NCBI RefSeq assembly: GCF_003858645.1
Contig: NZ_RQJP01000004.1
Span: 806,001-870,000, forward strand
Direction: 5' to 3'
Length of the DNA: 64,000 nucleotides
Origin: Larkinella knui
GTDB lineage: Bacteria > Bacteroidota > Bacteroidia > Cytophagales > Spirosomataceae
The notes beneath the pieces were generated by a model that saw only the letters and a list, made by a program, of their open reading frames with translations, ran no database searches and was not told the origin of the DNA. Below, in pieces: positions 53,107-62,536 of this stretch (the first letter of the stretch is position 1; every line of letters begins with the position of its first letter). The position numbers were made by a program, and so were the translations under genes.

Positions 53107-53109
53107 ACT

Positions 53110-55755
53110 ATGAAAGTAACACCTACCCACTCGGTATTGTTGAACAGTAAAATTACCTGGGCGAATTTTGTCTCGCTGATGCTGTTCATGGCGCTGTCGG
53201 TCCAGGCGCAGGTTCGACCGGGATTCGGGGGCGGACGGATTACAACGGGTCAGTCACCGGTCGCATCGCCCACGTCGCCCCTTGATTTAAATTATGCCGA
53301 TCCGAAAGAATATGAAATCGCCGGGCTGACCGTTACCGGCAACAAATACCTCGATCCCAATTCCCTGCTGTCGCTGACCGGTTTGAAGGTAGGTGACAAA
53401 GTCCGGATTCCGGGCGAAAGCATCAATGGCGCCATCAAACGGCTGATGGGTCAGGGGCTGCTGGAAGATGTTGAAATTCTGGCTACCAAAGTGGAAGGCA
53501 ACCAGATTACCCTCAATGTGTCGATCAAAGAGCAGCCACGGCTGTATAAAGTAACGTTTGTCGGGATTAAAAAATCGGAACAGGACGCCCTCAAGGATAA
53601 GGTTAAACTGAATCTGGGACGCCTGATCTCCAACACGTTGATCAAAAATACGCAGCTTAGCGTTAAAAAATATTTTATTGAAAAAGGCTATCTGAACACC
53701 AAAGTTAAAATCCTGTCTGTTCCAACCGATAGCACCCGCAACCAGGCAACCATGCGGGTATCCATCGATAAGGGAAGTAAAGTCAAGATCAACAACATCG
53801 AAATACGCGGGCGCCAGCTGGTGGAAGAGTCTAAAATCCGGATGAAGATGAAAGGGACGAAGCAGATGCGCTTCGGCCGCTTGTTTACACCCTCCAAGTT
53901 TGTGCCCAAGAAGTTTGAGGAAGACAAGCAGAAAATTGTCGAATTCTATAACAAGGAAGGGTATCGCGATGCCGCCGTAACTTTCGACTCGGTGTATGCC
54001 CACGACGACAAAACCGTCAATATTGTCCTCAACATCGACGAAGGTCAGAAATACTACATCCGCAACATCACCTGGGAAGGCAACTATCTCTACACGGATG
54101 AACTGCTGACGCAGGTGCTGGGCCTGAAAAAAGGCGATGTGTACAGCAAAGAGGACATTGAAAAACGCAAAAACGGTATTCCCGGTAGTGACCTGAGTTC
54201 GGCCTACATGGATAAAGGCTACCTGTATTTCAACGCTGAGGATGTTATCAAAAGCGTCGAAGGCGACTCGCTCGATCTTGAATTCCGGATTTTTGAGGGT
54301 AAACAGGCCACCATCAACCGGATTATCCTGAATGGCAACACCAAAACCAGCGATCACGTGGTGCTGCGGGAAATCCGGACGTTGCCCGGTCAGAAATTCA
54401 GCAAAACCGACATCATCCGGACGCAGCGCGAACTGTCTACGCTGGGGTATTTTGATCCTGAAAAGATCGGGATCAATCCGGTTCCACAACCGGACGGCAC
54501 CGTCGATATCGAATATACCGTTGAAGAAAAACCCAGTGACCAGATTGAATTATCCGGTGGTTGGGGTGGTTACGTTGGATTTGTCGGAACACTCGGGTTG
54601 GTGTTCAACAACTTCTCGGCCCGTAACATTACGAACATGAAAGCCTGGCGGCCGTTGCCCGCGGGCGATGGCCAGAAGCTGGCCCTGCGTTTTCAGGCCA
54701 ACGGGCGGCAATTTCAGACGTATTCGCTCACCTTCACCGAGCCGTGGCTGGGCGGAAGAAAGCCTAACTCGTTCTCGGTTAGCTTGTCGCGGACCATTTA
54801 CCGAATTTCGGACCCTAGTTCCTACTACTCGAATCCAAGCAGTTACGGTAAGAACTTCCTGGGTTCATACGGGAACACGATGATTTCGCTGGGTTTGGGT
54901 CGCCGTTTGCACTTCCCGGACGATTATTTCCAGTTGAGCAATTCGTTGACGTATCAGCGGTATGAGCTCAATAACTACGATATTTTTGGAATTGGATTGC
55001 GAAACGGTACGTCAAACAGCATTACATTCAACACAACCCTGGCCCGGAACAGCATCGATAATCCGCAGTTTCCACGGTCGGGATCGTCCATTTCGCTGTT
55101 GGCAACGTTCACGCCCCCGTATTCGGCCTTTACCAACAAAACGACCGATGCCAATGTGGACATAAAAGACCGGTATAAGTGGGTTGAATACCACAAATGG
55201 ATGTTCGATGCCAGCTGGTTTGCTACCGTAACGGGTAAACTGGTCCTGAACGCCCGGGCGCACATGGGCTTCCTGGGCCGGTACAATTCCCGGACGGATT
55301 TCAGTCCTTTCGAACGGTTTGTGTTGGGTGGTTCGGGTCTGGCCGGTACGGGTCAGTTTGCCCTTGCCCAGGACATTATCGGTTTGCGCGGCTACAATGA
55401 CCGGGATGTCTATACCGGCATAAACGGTATTTCGCCAACCCCACAGGAAAAGTCACGGGGTGGTTTGGCCTTCAGCAAGTACGTCATGGAACTGCGGTAT
55501 CCGGTATCGCTGAATCCATCGGCCACGATATTTGTCCTGACGTTTCTGGAAGCCGGAAACAACTGGGGGAACTTCAAAAACTACAATCCGTTTGACCTGA
55601 AACGGTCGGCCGGAGTCGGTGCACGGATCTTTATGCCCGCCTTTGGATTGATCGGAATTGACTACGGATACGGCTTCGACCGGATGCCGGGTTCTCAGAC
55701 ACGCGTAGGGCCGGGTGGGCAGTTCCACTTTACAATCGGGCAACAGATTAGATAA
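53110..55755 (+). CDS. bamA: Outer-membrane protein assembly factor BamA
   Basis: 881 residues with a signal region (ends V-Q-A-Q), a Gly/Thr-rich linker, and a series of POTRA domains (about 60-480, each with a beta-alpha-alpha-beta-beta pattern such as I-A-G-L-T-V-T-G-N-K-Y-L and I-N-R-I-I-L-N-G-N-T-K-T), then a 16-strand barrel (about 490-881) with the conserved V-R-G-F-like L-R-G-Y-N-D loop motif. It inserts outer-membrane proteins. uppS is upstream, and two periplasmic Skp-type chaperones follow, a module of outer-membrane protein biogenesis. Confidence 0.95.
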   Translation: MKVTPTHSVLLNSKITWANFVSLMLFMALSVQAQVRPGFGGGRITTGQSPVASPTSPLDLNYADPKEYEIAGLTVTGNKYLDPNSLLSLTGLKVGDKVRIPGESINGAIKRLMGQGLLEDVEILATKVEGNQITLNVSIKEQPRLYKVTFVGIKKSEQDALKDKVKLNLGRLISNTLIKNTQLSVKKYFIEKGYLNTKVKILSVPTDSTRNQATMRVSIDKGSKVKINNIEIRGRQLVEESKIRMKMKGTKQMRFGRLFTPSKFVPKKFEEDKQKIVEFYNKEGYRDAAVTFDSVYAHDDKTVNIVLNIDEGQKYYIRNITWEGNYLYTDELLTQVLGLKKGDVYSKEDIEKRKNGIPGSDLSSAYMDKGYLYFNAEDVIKSVEGDSLDLEFRIFEGKQATINRIILNGNTKTSDHVVLREIRTLPGQKFSKTDIIRTQRELSTLGYFDPEKIGINPVPQPDGTVDIEYTVEEKPSDQIELSGGWGGYVGFVGTLGLVFNNFSARNITNMKAWRPLPAGDGQKLALRFQANGRQFQTYSLTFTEPWLGGRKPNSFSVSLSRTIYRISDPSSYYSNPSSYGKNFLGSYGNTMISLGLGRRLHFPDDYFQLSNSLTYQRYELNNYDIFGIGLRNGTSNSITFNTTLARNSIDNPQFPRSGSSISLLATFTPPYSAFTNKTTDANVDIKDRYKWVEYHKWMFDASWFATVTGKLVLNARAHMGFLGRYNSRTDFSPFERFVLGGSGLAGTGQFALAQDIIGLRGYNDRDVYTGINGISPTPQEKSRGGLAFSKYVMELRYPVSLNPSATIFVLTFLEAGNNWGNFKNYNPFDLKRSAGVGARIFMPAFGLIGIDYGYGFDRMPGSQTRVGPGGQFHFTIGQQIR

Positions 55756-55871
55756 GAAATCGGTCTTTCCGTCGTTAGTTAAGGATATAAATTCAGCGAC
55801 AGGTTGACTGTAATTGGTTCATGCAGAATAAAATAATGGCAGTGACCTCCGGTTTTGTTTCAAAAAATGTC

Positions 55872-56513
55872 ATGAAAAAAGGACTAATTTTTGTAACTTT
55901 GCTCTCCTTTTCGGCGATTGGGTCGGTGAAGGCGCAGAAACTGGGGTATGTCGACTCGGAATACATCACCAGTAAAATGCCCGCTTACCAGAAAGCCCTG
56001 GCGGAGGTGGATAAATTTGCCGAGAAATGGTCGAAGGATATTCAGGATAAATATTCGGAGATCGATAAGTTACAAAAGACCTATCAGGCTGAAGAAATTC
56101 TGCTGACCGAGGACATGAAGCGGGATCGGTTGCGGATCATTAGCGATAAAGAACGCGAAGCCCGGGAATATAATAACAGGGTATTTGGCTACGAAGGGTT
56201 GTTGTTTGAGAAAAAGAAGGAATTGATGAAACCCGTGACGGAAACCGTCATTCGGGCCATCGATAAAGTAGCCGCCCAGAAGCGTTTAGACATGGTGCTG
56301 GATAAAGCTAGTGAGGGGGTTGTGATGCTGTATACCAACCCGAAACACGACTATACCGATTATGTCATGGAAGAACTGGGGCTCACGGCCGATCAAAAAG
56401 CCAAAAGTGCCGCACCTTCCGAAACCCCCAATTCCGGTCCGCAGGAGAAGGAGTTAAACCCGGCGGGTAATTTTAAATCAAATACAAGTAAACCTACAAA
56501 ACAACCAAAATAA
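55872..56513 (+). CDS. OmpH/Skp family periplasmic chaperone, copy 1
   Basis: 213 residues. The start at 55872 is chosen as it begins the signal peptide M-K-K-G-L-I-F-V-T-L-L-S-F (cleaved after V-K-A); an in-frame ATG at 55821 would add a non-signal extension. The OmpH core begins L-G-Y-V-D-S-E-Y-I and continues in two long charged coiled-coil arms (about 40-135), the tentacles that hold unfolded outer-membrane proteins. The tail (about 175-213) is Pro/Ser/Asn-rich. It is 116 bp after bamA and 10 bp before copy 2. Confidence 0.92.
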   Translation: MKKGLIFVTLLSFSAIGSVKAQKLGYVDSEYITSKMPAYQKALAEVDKFAEKWSKDIQDKYSEIDKLQKTYQAEEILLTEDMKRDRLRIISDKEREAREYNNRVFGYEGLLFEKKKELMKPVTETVIRAIDKVAAQKRLDMVLDKASEGVVMLYTNPKHDYTDYVMEELGLTADQKAKSAAPSETPNSGPQEKELNPAGNFKSNTSKPTKQPK

Positions 56514-56523
56514 CAAGGTAGAA

Positions 56524-57165
56524 ATGAAAAACAAACTCATTGCACTGGCAGTAACTCTGCTATTAGGAGGTAGCCAGGTGTGGGCACAGGCGCAACAACC
56601 GGCCACGACAACGGCCCCGGCGGCTTCTGTGAAGATTGGTTATACGAATATGGAATATATCCTGCAAAATATGCCGGAAAGCAAAGATATTCAGAACCAG
56701 ATTACCATTCAGCGTACGCAGTTGGAGAAAAATTACCAGGAAATGTCCAAAGAGTTTCAGGACAAACTGGCTGCTTACGAAAAAGGTCAGGCCCAGATGT
56801 CTGATTTGATCAAGGCGGATAAAGAGAAAGAATTGCAGGGACTGCAACAGCGGATTCAGGAGTTTCAGGCAAACTCATCGACTCAGTTGCAAACGAAATA
56901 CAATCAGTTGGTCAACCCGGTGATGCAAAAAATTCAAAAGAACATCGACGCGGTTGCCAAAGAAAGCGGATATACGTTCGTTTTTAACCTGGATGCGGGA
57001 TCGGGTACTATTCCGGTCTTGTTGTATGCGCCGGAAGAAAACGACGTTACGGAGTTGGTTTTCAAAAAAATGGGCGTTGCTATTCCATCGAAACAGGCAG
57101 CAGCTCAACCGAGCGCCAACCCATCTACTACCAAACCGGCGGCTCCTGCTCCCAAGAAGAACTAG
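56524..57165 (+). CDS. OmpH/Skp family periplasmic chaperone, copy 2
   Basis: 213 residues, signal peptide ending V-W-A-Q-A-Q. The OmpH region starts V-K-I-G-Y-T-N-M-E-Y-I-L-Q-N-M-P-E and has the Gln/Glu/Lys-rich tentacle helices (about 65-150) with the C-terminal T-F-V-F-N-L-D strand. A Pro/Ala/Thr-rich tail follows. Together with copy 1 it arose by duplication, and both serve the BamA encoded upstream. A terminator follows at 57186. Confidence 0.93.
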   Translation: MKNKLIALAVTLLLGGSQVWAQAQQPATTTAPAASVKIGYTNMEYILQNMPESKDIQNQITIQRTQLEKNYQEMSKEFQDKLAAYEKGQAQMSDLIKADKEKELQGLQQRIQEFQANSSTQLQTKYNQLVNPVMQKIQKNIDAVAKESGYTFVFNLDAGSGTIPVLLYAPEENDVTELVFKKMGVAIPSKQAAAQPSANPSTTKPAAPAPKKN

Positions 57166-57185
57166 TCGAACTTATCAGGATAACC

Positions 57186-57214
57186 AAAGCCGTCCAGAAA
57201 TGGGCGGCTTTTTG
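57186..57214 (+). terminator. Rho-independent terminator after the skp pair
   Basis: AAAGCCGTCC (57186-57195) and GGGCGGCTTT (57202-57211) form a 10-bp stem with one G-U pair and a 6-nt loop, followed by TT and G. It is 20 bp after the second skp stop. The remaining gap to 57394 is AT-rich without a recognised element. Confidence 0.8.
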
Positions 57215-57393
57215 TTTATCGACCTCTCGTGCTTCGGAAATGCAAACGGTAACGTCGAACTTTTTCTTAAATAAGTACAAAATAGCGGCCTGCAAAAAAC
57301 GCTTTGAATCAATTATACGTTATGTTTACGAATTGCATGAAATCTATCTATTATTTTTACGTTACACTTACAAACCATCGGTGACGATTCCTC

Positions 57394-59013
57394 ATGTTTC
57401 AAAAAATAGGGAGTATAGTTACTTTATTCGTAATCTTAACCAGACTGACTGCTTTAGCACAGGATGCTAAGCCTCTTCAAATAATCCTACCGAATCAGTT
57501 GGACCGCCAGCAGGCAAACTGGAATGTGGTGGCAGAAGGTCAACCAATTGATGTATTGCTCAAGGCAGGAGGGAGTAGAACCGACTCGGTGACTTTTGCC
57601 ATCAAGCAAGGGCAGATGGAAGGGATGACGCTGGACTCGCTGGGCCACTTCCGGTGGACTCCGGGTTTTGACATTGCCGACCGGATCAATACAACCAAGA
57701 TTATTCCTCTTATTTTTGAAGTGCGAAATAAGCAGGGCGAAACGGCTACTCAATCGGTCGACCTCAAAGTTCAGCACGTCAACCGGCCGCCTGTCATCAG
57801 TGATTTGCGGCCTTTCTACGTTCGCAACAAGACGCAGAATGTGTATAAAATTGACGCGGCTTCCGTTCGTGACGAAGATAATGACCCCGTAGTATTTATT
57901 CCGATTGCCGATCAGATGCCGGAAGGGTCGAAGCTGACGGCGCAGGGCGAACTGACGTGGCATTTATCGCTCAACCAGTTCAATCAGTTACGAGCCAATA
58001 AAGCACAGTATATTGAGTTCTGGGTAGAAGACCAGCCGGCCAAATCCCGAACGAAAGGACGTTTGAAGGTCGAAGTAACGCAGATGGATGTTCCCCCGGA
58101 AATCACCCTGATACCGGAAGAACCGCGGGTTCGGATCAAGGAAAACACCACGGTCAACCTCAAATTTTATCTGGGCGACCCCAACGGCGACGACGACATC
58201 AAGACCTTTGATTTCCTGTCGGAGAGCCAGGATGTGCCGAAAGAAGCCCTGCGCAAAAATACCGCAACCAATTACGAATTCATCTGGAAACCGAGCTACG
58301 ATTTTGTCAAAGATCCCTATGATTCGCTCTCTTTTCAGATTGTATTTTTTGCCCTTGATCAGGGTCAGAACCGGGCTGAGCGTAAAATCAACTTTACGGT
58401 ATACAATGCGGTCAATGAAGATGAAAAGGATCGCTATTATTTTGCCCAGTACCGGCAGGCGCTGGTAACCGCCTGGGGGCTGCTTACGCAACTGGGTGAA
58501 AAGGAAGAGGAACTTAAGAAAAGTTACCGGAGAGCCAAAACCGGAAAGCGGAACCGGTCGGTCGCCAATGCCGGTTTAGGCGCGGTTACGGGGGTTACGC
58601 CAGCCATCGTAGCCAATAATCAGAACACCAAAGTGCAAACCAATATGCGGTATGTTTCGGCGGTAGGAGGAACGGCTGTGTTGACGATGGGAACGCTCGA
58701 AGCTACGGAAGTAATCGGAAAATCGATGAAAGACCTGCTCGATCGTTTCAACTACGTGATGAGCAAAAAGAGCGAGTTGCAGAATAAAGGGGATGTATTT
58801 GCCCGCGAATTTGCCCTGAAGGCAACGCGCCGGAATCAGGACTTTGTGAAAAAACTGGACGATTTCCGATCGGCAATGAGCCTGTCCGGCCTGGTGGCCC
58901 TGGAACTGGATGCCGCCTGGCAAAGCAAAACCGAAGCTACTGACAAAGTATTGAAGCGGATGTTCAAAGATTATTCGCCCCTCGAAGAAGGACAGACGAG
59001 CAGCCGGCAATAA
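57394..59013 (+). CDS. Conserved exported protein with Ig/cadherin-like domains (unknown function)
   Basis: 539 residues. After a signal sequence (ends A-L-A-Q), three beta-sandwich-like units can be seen: one with L-D-S-L-G-H-F-R-W-T-P-G-F (about 75-130), one with N-R-P-P-V-I-S-D-L-R-P-F-Y-V (about 133-230, typical of Ig/cadherin linkers) and one with P-E-I-T-L-I-P-E-E-P-R-V-R (about 235-335). A helical C-terminal part (from 345) has a Gly/Ala-rich hydrophobic patch G-L-G-A-V-T-G-V-T-P and a coiled coil. It follows the BAM/Skp module and may act in the envelope; the role is not known. Confidence 0.75.
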   Translation: MFQKIGSIVTLFVILTRLTALAQDAKPLQIILPNQLDRQQANWNVVAEGQPIDVLLKAGGSRTDSVTFAIKQGQMEGMTLDSLGHFRWTPGFDIADRINTTKIIPLIFEVRNKQGETATQSVDLKVQHVNRPPVISDLRPFYVRNKTQNVYKIDAASVRDEDNDPVVFIPIADQMPEGSKLTAQGELTWHLSLNQFNQLRANKAQYIEFWVEDQPAKSRTKGRLKVEVTQMDVPPEITLIPEEPRVRIKENTTVNLKFYLGDPNGDDDIKTFDFLSESQDVPKEALRKNTATNYEFIWKPSYDFVKDPYDSLSFQIVFFALDQGQNRAERKINFTVYNAVNEDEKDRYYFAQYRQALVTAWGLLTQLGEKEEELKKSYRRAKTGKRNRSVANAGLGAVTGVTPAIVANNQNTKVQTNMRYVSAVGGTAVLTMGTLEATEVIGKSMKDLLDRFNYVMSKKSELQNKGDVFAREFALKATRRNQDFVKKLDDFRSAMSLSGLVALELDAAWQSKTEATDKVLKRMFKDYSPLEEGQTSSRQ

Positions 59014-59026
59014 CCGGTTTCAGGTA

Positions 59027-59806
59027 CTAGAGTCCGTGCGTACTGTCTTCCGGCGAATTCCGGGCGTGTTGCTGACTGGTTGGCGGATCGTCGGTAGAAA
59101 CCGCATCAGAATCCTTTTCCGTCGACTCGGTATCGTTCGATGCAATCTCTTTAAACTCGCTTACTGGTAGCACAGCCGCACTTTCGGGTGACAGATCGTC
59201 GGGTAACAAGCCGTCTTCTTCGTGCTGTTCGCGGAAAAACCGGCGCTGGAAAAACAGGATGATACAGACGCCGACGAAGATGCAGGAATCGGCAATGTTG
59301 AAGATGGGCGTCGAGTAATACTGTCCACCCCAAATGGGAACCCAGTCGGGCAGGAAGCCTTCCCAGACATCAATGAAAACCATATCGATCACCTGACCGT
59401 GGAACCACGGTGTCGTGGAGCCGTAGGGTGCATTGTCGAGGAAAACCCCGTAGAATGTGCTGTCGATCACGTTGCCTACGGCGCCGGCCAGAATCATAGC
59501 CATAGCCCACAGTAGGCCGTTTGGAGCGCCCCGATGGGCCAAATGCACCAGATACCAGCCAATACCGGCCATGGCTACCAGGCGAAACAAACTGAGTAGC
59601 AATTTGCCATATTCATGGCCGAGCTGCATCCCGAAAGCCATGCCGGGGTTCAGTACATAATGGAGTTTAAGCCAGTCACCAACCACCCGGATTTGACCGG
59701 CAAAACCGGGTTCCATATTAAAATGCACCAGCAATTTAACCGCCTGATCCAGCGCGATCAAAAACAGACTCAAAACAAAGAACTTCAGCGGACTTTTCTT
59801 TACCAT
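59027..59806 (-). CDS. lspA: Lipoprotein signal peptidase with acidic C-terminal extension
   Basis: 259 residues; start M-V-K-K-S-P-L-K-F-F at 59806 fits better than an ATG 12 bp upstream. Four membrane helices and the catalytic aspartates are present in G-A-V-G-N-V-I-D-S and F-N-I-A-D-S-C-I. It cleaves lipoprotein signal peptides in the inner membrane. The enzyme normally ends after the fourth helix; here about 70 further residues, acidic and Ser/Thr-rich (E-E-D-G-L-L-P-D-D-L-S-P-E-S), follow in the cytoplasm. Many lipoproteins in this window (SusD, GH30, FKBP, FAS1, DUF4249) need it. Confidence 0.95.
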   Translation of the reverse strand: MVKKSPLKFFVLSLFLIALDQAVKLLVHFNMEPGFAGQIRVVGDWLKLHYVLNPGMAFGMQLGHEYGKLLLSLFRLVAMAGIGWYLVHLAHRGAPNGLLWAMAMILAGAVGNVIDSTFYGVFLDNAPYGSTTPWFHGQVIDMVFIDVWEGFLPDWVPIWGGQYYSTPIFNIADSCIFVGVCIILFFQRRFFREQHEEDGLLPDDLSPESAAVLPVSEFKEIASNDTESTEKDSDAVSTDDPPTSQQHARNSPEDSTHGL

Positions 59807-59902
59807 GATTAATAACATAAATCACCCGGTTGGTCAGACTTGGTCAGTGGCCAGCCGGGTGACGGTTTTGGAGTGTAAAGCTCCTGAAATCGGTCAATCT
59901 AC

Positions 59903-61135
59903 TTATTTCTGACAGCTTTTCCGACGCTGTAGCTCATTCTTTACCAGCAGGTATTCGCGGCTACTTTGTCCGGCAATCGACTTGTTTTCCTCCGCCCGGC
60001 GAAACAAATACGGCATGACCGCTTCAACGGGGCCATACGGCACATATTTGGCCACATTGTAGCCCGCATAAGCCAGATTATACGAAATATTATCGCTCAT
60101 TCCCAGCAACTGGGCAAACCAGATGTGCATATCGTCGGGCGCAATGCCTAATTCCTGCATTCGGTTGATGCAAAAATGGCAGCTATATTCATTGTGGGTT
60201 CCCAGACAAATCGATACCATATCGCGATTATCGAGGCAGAACTCAATGGCCTGGTTGAAGTCGCGGTCGGTTTCTTCTTTGGTATGGTGAATGGGGTCCA
60301 GGTATTCACCTTCGTGAGCCTGAATGCGTTCCTTTTCAATGTAGGCACCCCGAACCAGCTTGGCTCCCAGGAAATACCCTTTGGAGCGGGCGGTTTCGGT
60401 GCTTTTTTTCAAATTATCGAGGCTGTCGGAACGGTACAACTGGTAGGTATTATAAACAATACACTGCTCGTGGTTGTAGCGGTCCATCATTTCATAGGCC
60501 AGCTTATCGATCGCATCCTGAATCCAGCTTTCTTCAGCGTCGATGAAGATGCGGACATGGCGTTCACTGGCCCGTTTGCAGAGCGCATCGATCCGTTGCC
60601 GAATGCGCTCATAGGCCTTCATTTCGTCGTCGGTCAAATCCTCTCCCGCCTGCACTTTCTCCAGCAGATAGGTCGAGCCAATGCCGGTTACCTTAAAGAC
60701 GGAGAACGGAATTGCATTGGATTCACTGGCCCGCTCGATGGTGCGCAGAATTTCAAGAACCGTTTCGTCGAAAGAGGTTTCATTGTCTTCTCCTTCAACG
60801 GAATAATCCAAAATAGTGCCTACATGGCCCTCATGTAGTTTCTGGATCGTTTTTTCACAATCGCGAATGGTTTCTCCCCCACAGAACTGCTCGAAAATAG
60901 TACTCTTAATGAGTTTTTTTACGGGAAGTTGAAGTTTGAATGCCAGTTTGATAAAAAAAGTGCCTAAATTTACCAGCCAACCTCTATTCATCAACGCAAA
61001 TAACCAGTACGTTTTAAGAAGTTTCCTGTTGGACTGGGATGAGAAGGCAATTGACGTGTCTTCAAACGAGACGGTTTTGGATGTAGTGGCCCGCTGAACT
61101 ATCGTTGGCATAGAAGATGAACTTCGGTTTGACAT
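59903..61135 (-). CDS. Proline dehydrogenase
   Basis: 410 residues from 61135 (M-S-N-R); a start at 61111 (M-P-T-I-V-Q) is equally possible, one at 61156 less so. Monofunctional FAD-dependent PRODH barrel, oxidising proline to pyrroline-5-carboxylate. Recognisable segments are F-S-V-F-K-V-T-G-I-G, R-I-F-I-D-A-E-E-S-W, F-L-G-A-K-L-V-R-G-A-Y-I-E-K-E-R and the C-terminal Y-V-P-Y-G-P-V-E-A-V-M-P-Y-L-x-R-R-A-E-E-N. The size agrees with stand-alone enzymes of Bacteroidota; the partner P5C dehydrogenase is not in the window. Confidence 0.92.
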   Translation of the reverse strand: MSNRSSSSMPTIVQRATTSKTVSFEDTSIAFSSQSNRKLLKTYWLFALMNRGWLVNLGTFFIKLAFKLQLPVKKLIKSTIFEQFCGGETIRDCEKTIQKLHEGHVGTILDYSVEGEDNETSFDETVLEILRTIERASESNAIPFSVFKVTGIGSTYLLEKVQAGEDLTDDEMKAYERIRQRIDALCKRASERHVRIFIDAEESWIQDAIDKLAYEMMDRYNHEQCIVYNTYQLYRSDSLDNLKKSTETARSKGYFLGAKLVRGAYIEKERIQAHEGEYLDPIHHTKEETDRDFNQAIEFCLDNRDMVSICLGTHNEYSCHFCINRMQELGIAPDDMHIWFAQLLGMSDNISYNLAYAGYNVAKYVPYGPVEAVMPYLFRRAEENKSIAGQSSREYLLVKNELQRRKSCQK

Positions 61136-61354
61136 AATCACTGTCTGATGCACCAACTTGTGATCCGAAAGTTAAAATTTGTTTTCGGTACTTCTAACAC
61201 TGACCAATAAACTTGTTTTAACGTCGTTTTGTTGTCAGCGCAAAAGGGATGTAAAGTTAATTGAAATCGAGTGTTTATACAGCTAATATACTAAATTTTT
61301 TTAATAAAAGTTTCCGATAGAGTAATAGGAGTATTTAACCGATTGAGTACGAGT

Positions 61355-62458
61355 ATGAAGCCAAGCTTAGAAGTCCTGCCGCTGAATAGCTGGATAGAGA
61401 CGAACGGAAAACCGCTCATTATTTCGGGGCCATGCAGCGCCGAAACCGAAGAGCAATTAGTTGAAACCGCCCGCCAGTTGAGCAAACTGGGAGTGGTTCA
61501 TGCCATCCGTGCCGGTGTATGGAAACCCCGCACACGCCCTGGTAGCTTTGAAGGCATGGGAAAAGCGGCTTTGCCGTGGATTCAGCGTGCCAAAGAAGAA
61601 ACCGGGTTGCCGTTTGCCGTGGAAGTTGCCACCCCCGAACACATCGAGCTGGCGTTAAAATACGGCGTAGATATCTTGTGGGTAGGTGCCCGTACGACGG
61701 TAAACCCGTTTAACGTACAGGAAATCGCCGACGCACTGCGCGGAGTGGATGTGCCGGTACTGGTTAAGAATCCCATCAACCCGGACCTGGCGCTGTGGAT
61801 TGGTGCATTTGAGCGGATTGCCGGAGCTGGTATTACCAAACTGGGCGCTATCCACCGCGGGTTTTCAACGGGTGAGGCTTCTAAATACCGCAATATTCCC
61901 CTGTGGCAAATAGCGATCGAACTGAAATCGACGTTCCCGAACCTGCCCATCATCGGCGACCCGAGCCACATGGCCGGTAAGCGGGCGTATTTGCAGGAAC
62001 TGGCCCAGATGCAGATGGATCTGAACTACGACGGCCTGATCGTCGAGTCGCACATCGATCCGGATAATGCCTGGAGCGATGCGGCCCAGCAATTGACACC
62101 GGCTGCTTTCGGCGAAATGCTGGAGCATCTGCACATCCGGAAAGTCGATTCGCAAAACATCGAATTCCAGAGTGCTATGGAGCAAATCCGGAGCAAGATT
62201 GATAACGTCGACCGGCAACTGGTTGAAACCCTGGCCGCCCGAATGGCCCTGGTCGAGAAACTGGCTGAATACAAACGCGAAAACAACGTAACCGTCTTTC
62301 AGCCCGACCGCTGGAAGGAAGTTCACGAAACCCGCGCCAAACAAGGTCAGAAAATGGGTCTGTACCCGGAACTCGTGGAAGAAATCTTCAAGATTATCCA
62401 CATGGAATCCATCCGGAAGCAAACCGAAGTGATGAACAGCAACGAGCAAAGCGCGTAA
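61355..62458 (+). CDS. DAHP synthase fused to type II chorismate mutase
   Basis: 367 residues from the ATG at 61355; a TTG at 61343 is less likely. The N-terminal part (about 1-260) is a type I-beta (KDSA-like) DAHP synthase: I-S-G-P-C-S-A-E, R-A-G-V-W-K-P-R-T-R-P-G, E-V-A-T-P-E-H, W-V-G-A-R-T-T-V-N-P-F, K-N-P-I-N-P-D and I-G-D-P-S-H-M-A-G. The C-terminal part (about 265-350) is an AroQ chorismate mutase helix bundle (I-D-N-V-D-R-Q-L-V-E-T-L-A-A-R-M). This fusion joins the first shikimate step to phenylalanine/tyrosine synthesis and allows allosteric control. The arrangement is standard in Bacteroidota. Confidence 0.95.
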   Translation: MKPSLEVLPLNSWIETNGKPLIISGPCSAETEEQLVETARQLSKLGVVHAIRAGVWKPRTRPGSFEGMGKAALPWIQRAKEETGLPFAVEVATPEHIELALKYGVDILWVGARTTVNPFNVQEIADALRGVDVPVLVKNPINPDLALWIGAFERIAGAGITKLGAIHRGFSTGEASKYRNIPLWQIAIELKSTFPNLPIIGDPSHMAGKRAYLQELAQMQMDLNYDGLIVESHIDPDNAWSDAAQQLTPAAFGEMLEHLHIRKVDSQNIEFQSAMEQIRSKIDNVDRQLVETLAARMALVEKLAEYKRENNVTVFQPDRWKEVHETRAKQGQKMGLYPELVEEIFKIIHMESIRKQTEVMNSNEQSA

Positions 62459-62471
62459 CGCTGCGAGTCAA

Positions 62472-62536
62472 AACGTCAAACCCCCAAACACCTGTCAAGT
62501 TTTGAAAACCTGACAGGTGTTTGGGGGTTTGACGTT
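62472..62536. terminator. 26-bp perfect hairpin, bidirectional terminator
   Basis: Arms 62472-62497 and 62511-62536 are perfectly complementary; the loop itself folds over GTTT/AAAC. The CCTGACAGGT word is typical of dispersed palindromes seen in many Bacteroidota, as I recall. It lies between the DAHP synthase stop and the convergent DUF4249 stop, whose TAA shares the last base. Confidence 0.85.

Noticed and set aside
61343-61354. TTG start adding four residues to the DAHP synthase
   Set aside because: An ATG four codons downstream gives a normal N-terminus.
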